Made by a program: the position numbers and the translations under genes. DNA of 64,000 nucleotides from Mycolicibacterium moriokaense. Lineage in GTDB: Bacteria; Actinomycetota; Actinomycetes; Mycobacteriales; Mycobacteriaceae. The stretch is from NCBI RefSeq assembly GCF_003201655.1, contig NZ_QJJU01000009.1, forward strand, positions 161,090-225,089, read 5' to 3'. Under the pieces are notes generated by a model. That model worked only from the letters and a program-made list of their open reading frames with translations, searched no databases and was not told the DNA's origin. Shown one piece after another: positions 30,205-38,683 of the stretch (positions within the stretch are counted from its first letter, which is position 1; each line of letters begins with the position of its first letter).

Positions 30205-30584
30205 GAGTCGCCGTCGCCATCGGAGTGAAGCGCGTGGGCGCCGCCTTCGATCGGCTCGTCGGCATCATGGATGCCTTCGGTGTCGTCAACGATGCCGTGG
30301 GCCGCGCGCACCGTCGCGAGTTCGCCTCTCAGTGAATCCAGCTCCTGACCGAGCCTGTCGAGCACCCAGTCGACCTCGCTGGTCTTGTAGCCACGCAGCG
30401 TCTGGGTGAACTTCACGGAGTCGACGTCGGTGCCGGTGACGCCGGAGGCGGGCAACACGGTGGCTGTGGTGGCGCGCGGAAGCGGCGGCAACGGCTCACC
30501 CCGGCCGAACAGCACGCTGCCCAGCCCGAACAGCACGACAGCCACCAGGATCAGCACCACCAGGTACAGCAGAACCAAGGTCAC
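30201..30584 (-). CDS. DivIVA-domain membrane protein (Rv1209-like)
   Basis: This 127-residue protein has one N-terminal membrane helix (LVLLYLVVLILVAVVLFGLG). A short DivIVA/Wag31-type module follows: SVKFTQTLRGYKTSEVDWVLDRL (quoted in part), then a coiled coil LGQELDSLRGELATVR. DivIVA modules recognise curved membranes and polar growth sites. The GTG start overlaps nothing upstream, and the gene is coupled to tag downstream. A role in localising proteins at the pole is an inference from the domain. Confidence 0.82.
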   Translation of the reverse strand: MTLVLLYLVVLILVAVVLFGLGSVLFGRGEPLPPLPRATTATVLPASGVTGTDVDSVKFTQTLRGYKTSEVDWVLDRLGQELDSLRGELATVRAAHGIVDDTEGIHDADEPIEGGAHALHSDGDGDS

Positions 30585-30626
30585 GTGTCGATACTGCCCG
30601 ACGGGCCTGACAAGCCGGTCGCCGGA

Positions 30627-32135
30627 TCAGGCCGGTTTCGAACCCGGCCGGCGGCTGAGAGTCCGAAGAGTGAACCGGCTCAGGCGGGGAGCGCGGTTCG
30701 CCACCTGGACGAGGGCCCGGTCGGCGGCGCTCATCGTCACGATGGGTGACGGTGTCAACGCCGCCTGCTCGGGCGTGGCACGCGACGCCGGCCGCTGGTC
30801 CTCGCGGTGGTCGGCCACTACGGCGTGCACTGACCACTTGCCGGGCACGCCCTTCAGCTCGTGCTCGCCGCGTGGATCGAACTCGACGCCCGATCCGAAG
30901 GCCAGATCCCGCACCGTCGCAGACACCAACACCTCGCCCGGCCCGGCCAGCGCCATGATGCGAGACCCGATGTGCGCTGCGACCCCGCTGATGTCGTCGT
31001 CGGTGACCTCGCACTCGCCCGCGTGCACCCCCGCCCGCACCTGGATGCATTCGTCGCCGGCATGCCGTGAGACCGCGAGCGCGCAGCGGACAGCGAGTGT
31101 CGGGCGGTCGAAGGTCGCAAGTACGCCGTCACCCATCGTCTTGATGAGCGTGCCGTCGTGACGTTCGACCTGATCGCGCACCGCGGCATGATGCGCGGCC
31201 AACAGCGTCGACCACCGCTCGTCACCCATTTCCACGGCGCGCACCGTGGACTCGACGATGTCGGTGTAAAGCACCGTGACGAGCTTGCGCGAGATGGGCC
31301 CGCGGGGCGCACTGCCGCCGACGAACTCCTCGATGCCGGCGAGGATGTCGTCGCCGTTGAAATAGCACATGTGCTCGGCCCCAGGCAGTTCGAGCATCTT
31401 GGCTCCGGCGATTTTGTCGGCAATCCACCGTGAACCTTCGACCGGAACGATGTCGCCGGTCCGATGGATCACCAGCGTCGGCACATCGATCGCGTCCACC
31501 GCAGCCGTGACGTCGTAATCCCACATCGCCTTGATCATGACCCGCGCCATCCCGGGGCTCGCGCAAGCCCGCTCAACGTTCGGAGCCAGCCTGCGGTACA
31601 CCAAGTTCTCGCGCGCATACGGAGACAGGGTGTGGAGCATCGACCCGTCGCCCCAATGGTCTGTGCAGTGTCGAATCATCGCCCAAAACGGTTCGAATCG
31701 GTGCTCGGTGCCCGGGATGTAATCCTCGTCCGGCGTAAGCCGCGCCATACCGCTCATCGCGATCAGCCCCTCGACGCGCTCAGGGTGCGTCGCGGCGAGC
31801 AGGATCGCGGGCGCACTTGCCTCTGGGTACCCGATGACCACTGCCCGCTTCGAGCCGGCCGCGTCGAGCACGGCGAGGAAATCGTCCGCTCGCTGCTGCA
31901 CGGTCGGGACACCGGCCACCGGATCGGACAGCCCGGTGCCGGGCTTGTCGAACAGCAGGAGGCGCCCGATCGATGCCAGTTCGCGAAGAAACGCGGTCGC
32001 ATACGGGTCCGCCCACACCAGATCCAGGTGCGAGACCAGCCCCGCACCGAAGATGATGTCGACGAGCCCGTCACCGATCGCCTGGTCGGCGATGCTGATG
32101 TCCCCCCGACGGGCATACTCGACGTCGACCGTCAC
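30627..32135 (-). CDS. alpha/beta-hydrolase - class III nucleotidyl cyclase fusion
   Basis: This is a 502-residue fusion. Residues 1-260 form an alpha/beta-hydrolase fold (RRGDISIADQAIGDG ... GTGLSDPV ... the C-terminal His in LPGAEHMCYF). Residues about 300-470 form a class III cyclase domain with metal-binding Asp in LYTDIVEST and MGDGVLATFD, and the base-selecting Lys in KTMGDG. The usual transition-state Asn in the last motif is replaced (GVAAHIGSRI). In the hydrolase the nucleophile elbow reads GYPEAS where relatives have G-x-S-x-G, so that half probably no longer hydrolyses. I chose GTG 32135 over the TTG at 32186 by homologous length. Confidence 0.85.
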   Translation of the reverse strand: MTVDVEYARRGDISIADQAIGDGLVDIIFGAGLVSHLDLVWADPYATAFLRELASIGRLLLFDKPGTGLSDPVAGVPTVQQRADDFLAVLDAAGSKRAVVIGYPEASAPAILLAATHPERVEGLIAMSGMARLTPDEDYIPGTEHRFEPFWAMIRHCTDHWGDGSMLHTLSPYARENLVYRRLAPNVERACASPGMARVMIKAMWDYDVTAAVDAIDVPTLVIHRTGDIVPVEGSRWIADKIAGAKMLELPGAEHMCYFNGDDILAGIEEFVGGSAPRGPISRKLVTVLYTDIVESTVRAVEMGDERWSTLLAAHHAAVRDQVERHDGTLIKTMGDGVLATFDRPTLAVRCALAVSRHAGDECIQVRAGVHAGECEVTDDDISGVAAHIGSRIMALAGPGEVLVSATVRDLAFGSGVEFDPRGEHELKGVPGKWSVHAVVADHREDQRPASRATPEQAALTPSPIVTMSAADRALVQVANRAPRLSRFTLRTLSRRPGSKPA

Positions 32136-32222
32136 GTCGCTACCGCCTGTGCTTCCCCCACATAAACGCTGATCGTCCCCTGTCAAGGCCGCCAGGTCAA
32201 TTAGCCGAGCGGGCGCCGGCGG

Positions 32223-33173
32223 CTACCCGCGCGGGCGCAGCGTAGTCATCGGCGGGCGGTCGTCCAGCGACACCCCGGAAACACGCGGGGTGTAGCCGTC
32301 GCCGTCGGCGAAGAACTGTGTCAGCGACACCCCGGAGTCCGGAACGCCGCAGCGTGACAGCAGGGTGGCGATGACCTGGCGGCTCATCGACGCGAGTTCG
32401 GTCAGCGGCCGGTTGCGGTGCGTGCGCACGCCGAGGTTCACCTGGGCGATGGCGTCAAGGCCAAGGCGGTCGTAGGTGTCGATCAGCAGTCCGATCTCCA
32501 CGCCGTAGCCCGGCGCGAACGGCAGCGAGGTCAGCAGCTCGCGGGTGCCGGCATATTCGCCGCCCAGCGGCTGCATGAGGGCGCTCAGTTCGGGACGCAG
32601 CGATGCGAGCAGCGGGCGCGCCACCAGCTCGGTGACCCGGCCACCGCCGTTGGCGTCCTCGCTGCCACTGATCTTCAGCGGTCGCCGGTAAAAGCCCTTG
32701 ACCAGGTGCACGCCCTCCGTGGTGAGCAGCGGTCCGACCAGCTTGGGTACGAACATCGGATCCGGGTCGATCAGGTCGGAGTCGACGAACACGATGATGT
32801 CGCCCGTCGCAGCGGCAAGGGACCGCCACAGCACCTCACCCTTTCCGGGCTGCGGATCGACTTCAGGCAGCGCGACCTCGCGACTGATCACCCTGGCACC
32901 CGCGGCGATCGCGCGGATCTCGGTCTCATCCGTCGAGCCGGAGTCGAGCACGATCAACTCGTCGACCAGTCCGCCGAGCAGTGGCGTGATCGTCTCCACG
33001 ACGCTGCCGACGGTGTCTTCCTCGTTCAGCGCTGGCAGCACCACAGAGATGGTGCGTCCGGCCTTGGCGGCCTCAAGTTCGGCGATCGTCCACGTCGGTC
33101 GGTTCCAGCTGTGATCGGTCAGCCATCTCCCGGTGACGACGTCCGTTCCGGGTAGTTCTGGTGTCAGTGTCAT
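32223..33173 (-). CDS. gpgS: glucosyl-3-phosphoglycerate synthase GpgS
   Basis: This 316-residue retaining GT81 glucosyltransferase makes glucosyl-3-phosphoglycerate from NDP-glucose and 3-phosphoglycerate, the first step of methylglucose lipopolysaccharide synthesis. The N-terminal strand is ISVVLPALNEEDTVGSVVE; the metal-binding DSD motif occurs in IIVFVDSDLIDPDP. LVKGFYRRP and ELTEL-type acceptor elements follow. Its ATG overlaps the folP2 stop, a coupling also seen in H37Rv (Rv1208-Rv1207). Confidence 0.95.
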   Translation of the reverse strand: MTLTPELPGTDVVTGRWLTDHSWNRPTWTIAELEAAKAGRTISVVLPALNEEDTVGSVVETITPLLGGLVDELIVLDSGSTDETEIRAIAAGARVISREVALPEVDPQPGKGEVLWRSLAAATGDIIVFVDSDLIDPDPMFVPKLVGPLLTTEGVHLVKGFYRRPLKISGSEDANGGGRVTELVARPLLASLRPELSALMQPLGGEYAGTRELLTSLPFAPGYGVEIGLLIDTYDRLGLDAIAQVNLGVRTHRNRPLTELASMSRQVIATLLSRCGVPDSGVSLTQFFADGDGYTPRVSGVSLDDRPPMTTLRPRG

Positions 33174-34045
33174 GCCAGTCCCCTCACCGTGCGCGTCGGC
33201 GGACGCACGCCCTGGATCGACGCGACCATTTCCAGCACGCGTCGTGTGGGTCCCACCTCGTGCACCCGGAACATCGCGGCCCCTTCCGCGGCCGCCAAGG
33301 CGGTCGCTGCCAAGGTGCCCTCCAGGCGCTCAGTCAGACCCACACCCAGAGTTTCCCCGACGAAGTCCTTGTTGCTGAGCGCCATCAGGACCGGCCATCC
33401 AGTTTTTACAAGGTCTTTTACGTGGCGCAACAAACTAAGACCGTGATAAGTGTTCTTGCCGAAATCATGCGTCGGATCGATTAACACCGCGTCACGAGCC
33501 ACGCCGACGGCAACAGCACGCTCTGCAGCCGCGGTCACCTCGGCGATCACGTCGTCGACGACCCCACGCTCACTGGTGCCGTAGTTGACCCGAAACGGTC
33601 GCGTCCGCGGCGTCGCACCGCCGGTGTGCGAGCACACCAGGCCTGCCCCGAACTCGGCCGCGACCTCGGCAAGAGCCGGGTCATGACCGCCCCAGGTGTC
33701 GTTGATCAGGTCGGCACCGGCTGCGCACGCCTGCTTGGCCACCTCAGGGCGCCAGGTGTCGACACTGATCAGCTGGTCGGGGTAGGCGTCGCGGAGCCAC
33801 TCGATGAACGGCACGACGCGGGCGATCTCTGCGTCAATATCGACAGGTCCGCCTGGGCCTGCTTTGACACCGCCAACGTCGACGATGTCGGCGCCCTCTT
33901 CGATCACCTGGCGGGCCGCCGCCTTCGCGGCGTCATCGGTGAAGGTGGCGCCGCGGTCGTAGAACGAGTCAGGTGTCCGGTTCACGATCGCCATGATCAG
34001 CGCGCGATCGCCGGCCACCGGGCGGCCCAAGAACGTCGATAACAC
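33170..34045 (-). CDS. folP2: dihydropteroate synthase homologue FolP2
   Basis: This 291-residue TIM-barrel protein starts at GTG 34045. Pterin-binding signatures are IMAIVNRTPDSFYDRG and ADIVDVGGVKAGPG near residue 60. Further motifs are LISVDTWRPEVA and VLIDPTHDFGKNTYHG. Reports on the tuberculosis orthologue indicate that FolP1, not FolP2, carries the dihydropteroate synthase activity, so the real role here is open. The gene is coupled to gpgS downstream. Between it and fadD6 lies a strong palindromic element. Confidence 0.9.
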   Translation of the reverse strand: MLSTFLGRPVAGDRALIMAIVNRTPDSFYDRGATFTDDAAKAAARQVIEEGADIVDVGGVKAGPGGPVDIDAEIARVVPFIEWLRDAYPDQLISVDTWRPEVAKQACAAGADLINDTWGGHDPALAEVAAEFGAGLVCSHTGGATPRTRPFRVNYGTSERGVVDDVIAEVTAAAERAVAVGVARDAVLIDPTHDFGKNTYHGLSLLRHVKDLVKTGWPVLMALSNKDFVGETLGVGLTERLEGTLAATALAAAEGAAMFRVHEVGPTRRVLEMVASIQGVRPPTRTVRGLA

Positions 34046-34065
34046 GCCCTCCAGGCTACGGGCCT

Positions 34066-34118
34066 GCGATTTGTGTGCGTTTCGGAGCGCTGACCGCTCG
34101 ATATTGCACACAAATCGC
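34066..34118. repeat. nested palindrome between fadD6 and folP2
   Basis: The arms gcgatttgtgtgc (34066-34078) and gcacacaaatcgc (34106-34118) form a perfect 13-bp inverted repeat. Inside it, gagcg (34085-34089) and cgctc (34095-34099) form a second stem. It ends two bases from the fadD6 stop. It could be a terminator separating the two genes or a mobile palindromic unit distinct from repeats A-D. Confidence 0.75.
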
Positions 34119-34120
34119 TG

Positions 34121-35899
34121 CTACTTCGGCTTCTTGCCCGCCTTCACCTCGTCCGGGTAACCGTCGTAGAACGGCACATAGCCCTCGTCGCGGCCGGACA
34201 GTACGTAGACCGGGTCCTCGATGTCAGCGCTGTAGCCCTCCTTGCGGAGGTCGACCTTCTGGCTCTTGAAGGTCGACGTGTGCGCCAGCTCGCCAGTGAC
34301 GCGGGCGAACAGCGGCACCGCATAACCGGGCAGCCGGTCGTAGGCCGCCTTGGCCAGCGCCTTACCGTCGAACTCCTCGCCCACCTTGAGTTGAACGGCA
34401 ACCATGCCCGCCCGGCCGCCGGTGCCCGGCACCTCGACGCCGAACACCGTGGCCTCCTCGATCTGCGGGTCGGTGGAGATGGCCGCCTCGACCTCTGTAG
34501 TGGCGACGTTTTCGCCCTTCCACCGGAAGGTGTCGCCGAGCCGGTCGGTGAAGGCGGCGTGCCCGAAGCCCTGCGACCTCATCAGGTCGCCGGTGTTGAA
34601 CCAGACGTCGCCCTCTTTGAACGCGTCGCGCACCAGCTTCTTGTCGGTGGCCTTCTTGTCGGTGTAGCCGTCGAACGGCTGGAAGCTGCTGAGCTTGCTC
34701 AAGAGCAGGCCGGGCTGGCCGTTGCGCACCTTGCGGGCCCGGCCGTTGGCGTCGCGCACCGGGTCGCCGGTGTCGGGGTCGTATTCGACGAACGCCACCG
34801 GCGTCGGGCAGATGCCGGTGGACATCGGCACGTTGAAAATGTTGACGAAGGCGGTGTTGCCCTCGCTCGCGCCGTAGAACTCGCAGACCCGCTCGATGCC
34901 GAACCGCTCGGTGAACTCGTCCCAGATCGCGGGGCGCAGCCCGTTGCCGCAGATCACCCGCACCTTGTGCTTGCGGTCGGTGTCCTTCGGCGGCTGGTTG
35001 AGCAGGTAAGCGCAGATCTCGCCTATGTAGATGAACGCGGTGGCGTCGTAGCGGATGACGTCGTCCCAGAACTTGGACGCCGAGAAGGACTTGCCCAATG
35101 CCAGCGCCGCACCCGAGCTCAGCACCGACGACAGCGCGACCGTCAACGCGTTGTTGTGATAAAGCGGCAAGCAGCAGTAAAGGGTGTCGTTGCTGTTCAG
35201 CCGCATGCCAAGGCCGCCGAAACCGGCTAACGCCCGCAGCCATCGGTAGTGCGTCATCACGCTGGCTTTCGGCATGCCGGTGGTACCCGAGGTGAAGATG
35301 TAGAAGGCCTTGTCCTTGGCCAGCACCGCCGCCGTCGTCGCCGGATTGCCGGTCGGGGCGGTCGCGGCCATCCGCTGCACTTCGTCGATGGTCATCAGCC
35401 CTGTGGTGTCCGCGCCGCTGTTCGTGATCGGCTCGACGAAGTCCGTCTCGGCGACGACGGCCTTCGCGCTGAGCAGCCCGACGCTGTGTTTGAGCACGTC
35501 GCCACGCTGGTGGTAGTTGAGCATTCCTGCGATCGCGCCGCATTTAACCGTGGCCAGCATGAGCAGCACCGACTGCGGCGAGTTGCGCAGCATGATGCCG
35601 ACGACATCGCCATGCCCGACACCCCGCGCCGCCAGCACGGCGGCGTAGCGGTTAACCGTCTCGTTGGCCTCGCGGTAGGTGATCTTCTCGTCGCCGAACT
35701 TGATGAACACCTTGTCGGCGTAGCGGGCGGCACGGTCCTGGAACACCTTGCCGATGGAGGTCTTGGCCGACGGCCTTGCCCCGAATCCGGTGATCACGCC
35801 GCGCAGGATGGTCGGCGCATCCATCAGAAGCCCGGGCACGTGGGTAGCGATGTCGAGCAGCCCGACGCTGCTGCGAGTCCCCGATTTCTGGTCGGTCAT
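34121..35899 (-). CDS. fadD6: long-chain fatty acyl-CoA synthetase FadD6
   Basis: This 592-residue AMP-binding enzyme of the FATP/very-long-chain type has motif A10-like FTSGTTGMPKASVMTHYR near residue 205, which binds ATP. EFYGASEGNTAFVNIFN is the adenine-binding motif, TGDLMRSQGFGHAAFTDRLG a core hinge segment, and TFRWKGENVATTEVE the FATP/VLACS signature. It activates fatty acids to acyl-CoA at the membrane. It corresponds to Rv1206, and the length matches the family. Confidence 0.94.
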   Translation of the reverse strand: MTDQKSGTRSSVGLLDIATHVPGLLMDAPTILRGVITGFGARPSAKTSIGKVFQDRAARYADKVFIKFGDEKITYREANETVNRYAAVLAARGVGHGDVVGIMLRNSPQSVLLMLATVKCGAIAGMLNYHQRGDVLKHSVGLLSAKAVVAETDFVEPITNSGADTTGLMTIDEVQRMAATAPTGNPATTAAVLAKDKAFYIFTSGTTGMPKASVMTHYRWLRALAGFGGLGMRLNSNDTLYCCLPLYHNNALTVALSSVLSSGAALALGKSFSASKFWDDVIRYDATAFIYIGEICAYLLNQPPKDTDRKHKVRVICGNGLRPAIWDEFTERFGIERVCEFYGASEGNTAFVNIFNVPMSTGICPTPVAFVEYDPDTGDPVRDANGRARKVRNGQPGLLLSKLSSFQPFDGYTDKKATDKKLVRDAFKEGDVWFNTGDLMRSQGFGHAAFTDRLGDTFRWKGENVATTEVEAAISTDPQIEEATVFGVEVPGTGGRAGMVAVQLKVGEEFDGKALAKAAYDRLPGYAVPLFARVTGELAHTSTFKSQKVDLRKEGYSADIEDPVYVLSGRDEGYVPFYDGYPDEVKAGKKPK

Positions 35900-35951
35900 G
35901 CGGTGCGTCCCCTCCGATATGCGTACGTGGGCAACACCCTAGTGACCGCTG

Positions 35952-36512
35952 TCACTGGGCCGGTGCGCACACCGCCATCGCAGCGTCGACGTCGTCGACC
36001 ACGATCAATCGGTCCAGCGCATCCTTGGCGACGTAGCCGCTGTCGACCAGCCCGGACAACCAGGCCAGCAGGCCGTCGTAGTGCCCGAGCGGGTCGAGCA
36101 TGACCACCGGCTTGTCGTGCATGCCCAGATAGCCGGCCGTCCAGGCTTCGAAGAACTCCTCGAGAGTGCCGATGCCGCCGGGCAGCGCGATGAACGCATC
36201 GGCGCGGTCCTCCATCACCTGCTTGCGCTCGCGCATGGTGTCGGTGACGACGAGCTCATCGGCCTCGGTGTCGGCGACTTCCCGGTGCACCAGCGCCTTG
36301 GGGATGACGCCGACGGTTCGGCCGCCGCGCGCGCGGGCCGCCGCGGCCAGCGCGCCCATCGCCGAGACGTTCCCTCCGCCGGACACCAGCGTCCAACCAT
36401 GCTCGGCGATCGCCTCTCCGACACGGACGGCCAACGACAACAGCTCGGGATGCGTTGGCCCGGAGGCGCAGTACACACAGACCGCCCATTCGCGGTCGAG
36501 TTCTGGGGACAC
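35952..36512 (-). CDS. LOG-family protein (cytokinin riboside 5'-monophosphate phosphoribohydrolase type)
   Basis: This 186-residue Rossmann-fold protein of the TIGR00730/LOG family has the signature PGGIGTLEEFFEAWTAGYLG and the upstream VVTDTMRERKQVMEDRADAF, both lining the nucleotide site. The N terminus VCVYCASGPTHPELL fits the family. In M. tuberculosis the orthologue (Rv1205) makes cytokinins from AMP-like nucleotides and is a proteasome substrate whose excess sensitises cells to nitric oxide. The start is a GTG 28 bases from the divergent ATPase gene, so the two promoters overlap. Confidence 0.9.
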   Translation of the reverse strand: MSPELDREWAVCVYCASGPTHPELLSLAVRVGEAIAEHGWTLVSGGGNVSAMGALAAAARARGGRTVGVIPKALVHREVADTEADELVVTDTMRERKQVMEDRADAFIALPGGIGTLEEFFEAWTAGYLGMHDKPVVMLDPLGHYDGLLAWLSGLVDSGYVAKDALDRLIVVDDVDAAMAVCAPAQ

Positions 36513-36528
36513 ATGGAAAACGTAGCCT

Positions 36529-36534
36529 TAGACT
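36529..36534 (+). promoter_or_regulatory. -10 hexamer TAGACT, leaderless start
   Basis: TAGACT ends six bases before the GTG at 36541, in a divergent gap of only 28 bases. A leaderless transcript is likely. Confidence 0.5.
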
Positions 36535-36540
36535 CCGGCG

Positions 36541-38619
36541 GTGCCTGTTGAGTGGGTGACCGCGCCGCACGAACCGGCACTGGACCTGATCGAAACCGGT
36601 GTCCGCGAGCGGGCGGGGACGGTGCTGATCGGTTCCGCGGGTGTCGGCAAGACGTGGCTGGCACGCGCGGCTGCAGACCGGTTGGCTTCGCAGTTCGGTC
36701 GCGTCGACTTGGTGACGGCGACGTCGCCCGCGGTTCCGTTTTCCGCCTTCAGCCACCTGATCGACGTGCCGAGCACTGGCAAGACGGCGGCCGTGCTGCG
36801 CGACGTGCGCGAGTCGCTTGGCGACGGCAGGCTGCTTGTTGTCGACGACGCGCATCTGCTGGACCCGCTGTCCGCGGCGCTGGTGCACCAATTGGCAGTC
36901 AGCGGGACGGTCAAGCTGATCGTCACCGTCGCGCCGAACGGGCCTGTGGCCGAAGAGATTTCAGCGCTGTGGCGGGACGACCTGCTGACGAGGATCGACG
37001 CGGCACCACCCGGCCACGACGACAGCAGGCTGGCGACTCTTGTCGAGGAGTTCGTGGCGGCGCTACCTGGCCCGGCACACCGGGTGCTGGAGTATCTGGC
37101 GGTCGCGGATCCGCTGGCACTCGACGACGTCGCGGCGCTGGCGGGGCGTGAGACCGTCACCGAAGCGGAAGAGGCAGGCGCCATCGTCATCGACGGGGAC
37201 CGCATCCGTCCAGCTCATCCGCTGTTCGTCGACGCCGTTCGTGACGCGCTTGGCGGACCCGACCTACGCAGGCTGCGCACCGAGCTGGTGGATCGGCTGG
37301 CCGCCTCATCGCGACTTGGCGTAGTTGACCGGCTGCGGCTTGCGCTGCTTTCCCTGGACAGCGACAGCCCGCGACCGGTGGTGGACCTGGCCGCGGCGGC
37401 AGAAGAATCGCTGCGGCTCGGCGACCTCGAACTCAGCGACCGGTTGGGCCAGGCCGCAGTCGACCGGTCGCCCAACTTGCAGACGCGTCTGACCCTGGCC
37501 TACGCGCTGGCGTGGCAGGGCCGTGGCCGGGAGGCTGATGCTGTGTTGGCCGCCGTGGATCCGTCGACGCTGTCCGAGACCGAGCTGATGGCATGGGCAC
37601 TTCCGCGCGCTGCCAACCAGTTCTGGATGCTGAGCGAACCGGAGCGGGCGACCGCATTTCTGTTGACGACGCGCGGCAGGGTGTCCACCCCTGCGGCCCA
37701 GACCACACTCGACGCGCTCTCGGCGACGTTCGCGATGAATGCAGGCAACCCCAGCCGCGCTAAGCAGATCGCCGACGACGTGCTGGCGTCGCCTGCGGCC
37801 GACGACACCGCGGTTGGATGGGCGGCGGCTGCATCGGCGCTGAGCTCGGCCCGGATGGGCCGGTTCGATGAGGTCGACCCGCTGGCCGAGCGGGCGATCG
37901 CCGCGGGCCATCCCGGCCTGTTGCGATTCACCAGCGGGTTCGGACAGACGACGACGCTACTGATGGCGGGCGAGCTGGACCGTGCCCAGGCGCTGGGTCA
38001 GCAGCTCACCGACTTCGCCCAGATGCAGCAGCCGGGCCGCGCGATCGGCGAGGTCCTGGTGGCCGACGTGCTGATCGCCAAGGGCGAGCTCGAGTCGGCG
38101 GTGTCGCTGCTGAAGGGCGCGGCGGCAGCGCTGGCGCCGACCGGATATTCGTGGGGTCCGCTCGCGTGGATGTTGTTGGCGCAGGCGCTTGGACAGCTGG
38201 GTGAGACGGTCGAGGCCGGAAAGATCTTGTCCCGGGCCGAATCTCGGCACGGGCTGAAGTCGATGCTGTTCGCGCCTGAGCTTGCGCTTGCGCGCGCGTG
38301 GACGCTGTCGGCCCGTGGCGACAACCATGGGGCAGTCGCTGCCGCGCGCGACGGCGCGAAGGCGGCCGAGCGCGGCGGTCAGTCCGCGGTGGCGCTGCGC
38401 GTATTGCATGACGCGGCACGGCTCGGCGACATCAGGGCAGCCGACGGGATCGCGCGGCTCGGAACCGAAATCGATTGCCCCTTCGGCAAATTGGCACTCG
38501 AACACGCCCGCGCGGTGGTCGCACGTGACGCCGCCGCGCTGAACGAAGTTTCGGCGCGGCTTGACGCGTTTGGATTGAAGCGCTCAGCCGCCGATGCCGC
38601 GGCACAGGCGAGCGGGTGA
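36541..38619 (+). CDS. large ATPase with helical repeats, LuxR-type without HTH (Rv1204c position)
   Basis: This 692-residue protein has a P-loop NTPase domain in its first 260 residues: Walker A GSAGVGKTWLARAAADRLAS (residue about 30) and Walker B RLLVVDDAHLLDPL. About 400 residues of TPR-like helical repeats, rich in Ala and Leu, follow (LTLAYALAWQGRGREADAVL). This is the layout of STAND/LuxR (MalT-like) regulators, but the C terminus ends in helices with no recognisable LuxR DNA-binding domain. H37Rv Rv1204c in the same place is shorter. Function unknown; it may be a signalling hub that needs a partner to bind DNA. Confidence 0.75.
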   Translation: MPVEWVTAPHEPALDLIETGVRERAGTVLIGSAGVGKTWLARAAADRLASQFGRVDLVTATSPAVPFSAFSHLIDVPSTGKTAAVLRDVRESLGDGRLLVVDDAHLLDPLSAALVHQLAVSGTVKLIVTVAPNGPVAEEISALWRDDLLTRIDAAPPGHDDSRLATLVEEFVAALPGPAHRVLEYLAVADPLALDDVAALAGRETVTEAEEAGAIVIDGDRIRPAHPLFVDAVRDALGGPDLRRLRTELVDRLAASSRLGVVDRLRLALLSLDSDSPRPVVDLAAAAEESLRLGDLELSDRLGQAAVDRSPNLQTRLTLAYALAWQGRGREADAVLAAVDPSTLSETELMAWALPRAANQFWMLSEPERATAFLLTTRGRVSTPAAQTTLDALSATFAMNAGNPSRAKQIADDVLASPAADDTAVGWAAAASALSSARMGRFDEVDPLAERAIAAGHPGLLRFTSGFGQTTTLLMAGELDRAQALGQQLTDFAQMQQPGRAIGEVLVADVLIAKGELESAVSLLKGAAAALAPTGYSWGPLAWMLLAQALGQLGETVEAGKILSRAESRHGLKSMLFAPELALARAWTLSARGDNHGAVAAARDGAKAAERGGQSAVALRVLHDAARLGDIRAADGIARLGTEIDCPFGKLALEHARAVVARDAAALNEVSARLDAFGLKRSAADAAAQASG

Positions 38620-38669
38620 CGGTCCGCTTCACGACAGGATTGCCGACCAGGACCGCGGCTGAAGAGCCC

Positions 38670-38675
38670 TAGAAT
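38670..38675 (+). promoter_or_regulatory. -10 hexamer TAGAAT before EspC-like gene
   Basis: TAGAAT, one mismatch from the consensus, ends eight bases before the ATG at 38684. The transcript should be leaderless and separate from the upstream ATPase gene. Confidence 0.55.
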
Positions 38676-38683
38676 TATTTGCC

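Noticed and set aside
32158..32186. TTGACA -35 box upstream of the hydrolase-cyclase gene
   Set aside because: The hexamer is perfect (32181-32186 on the minus strand) but no -10-like hexamer lies 16-18 bases downstream.
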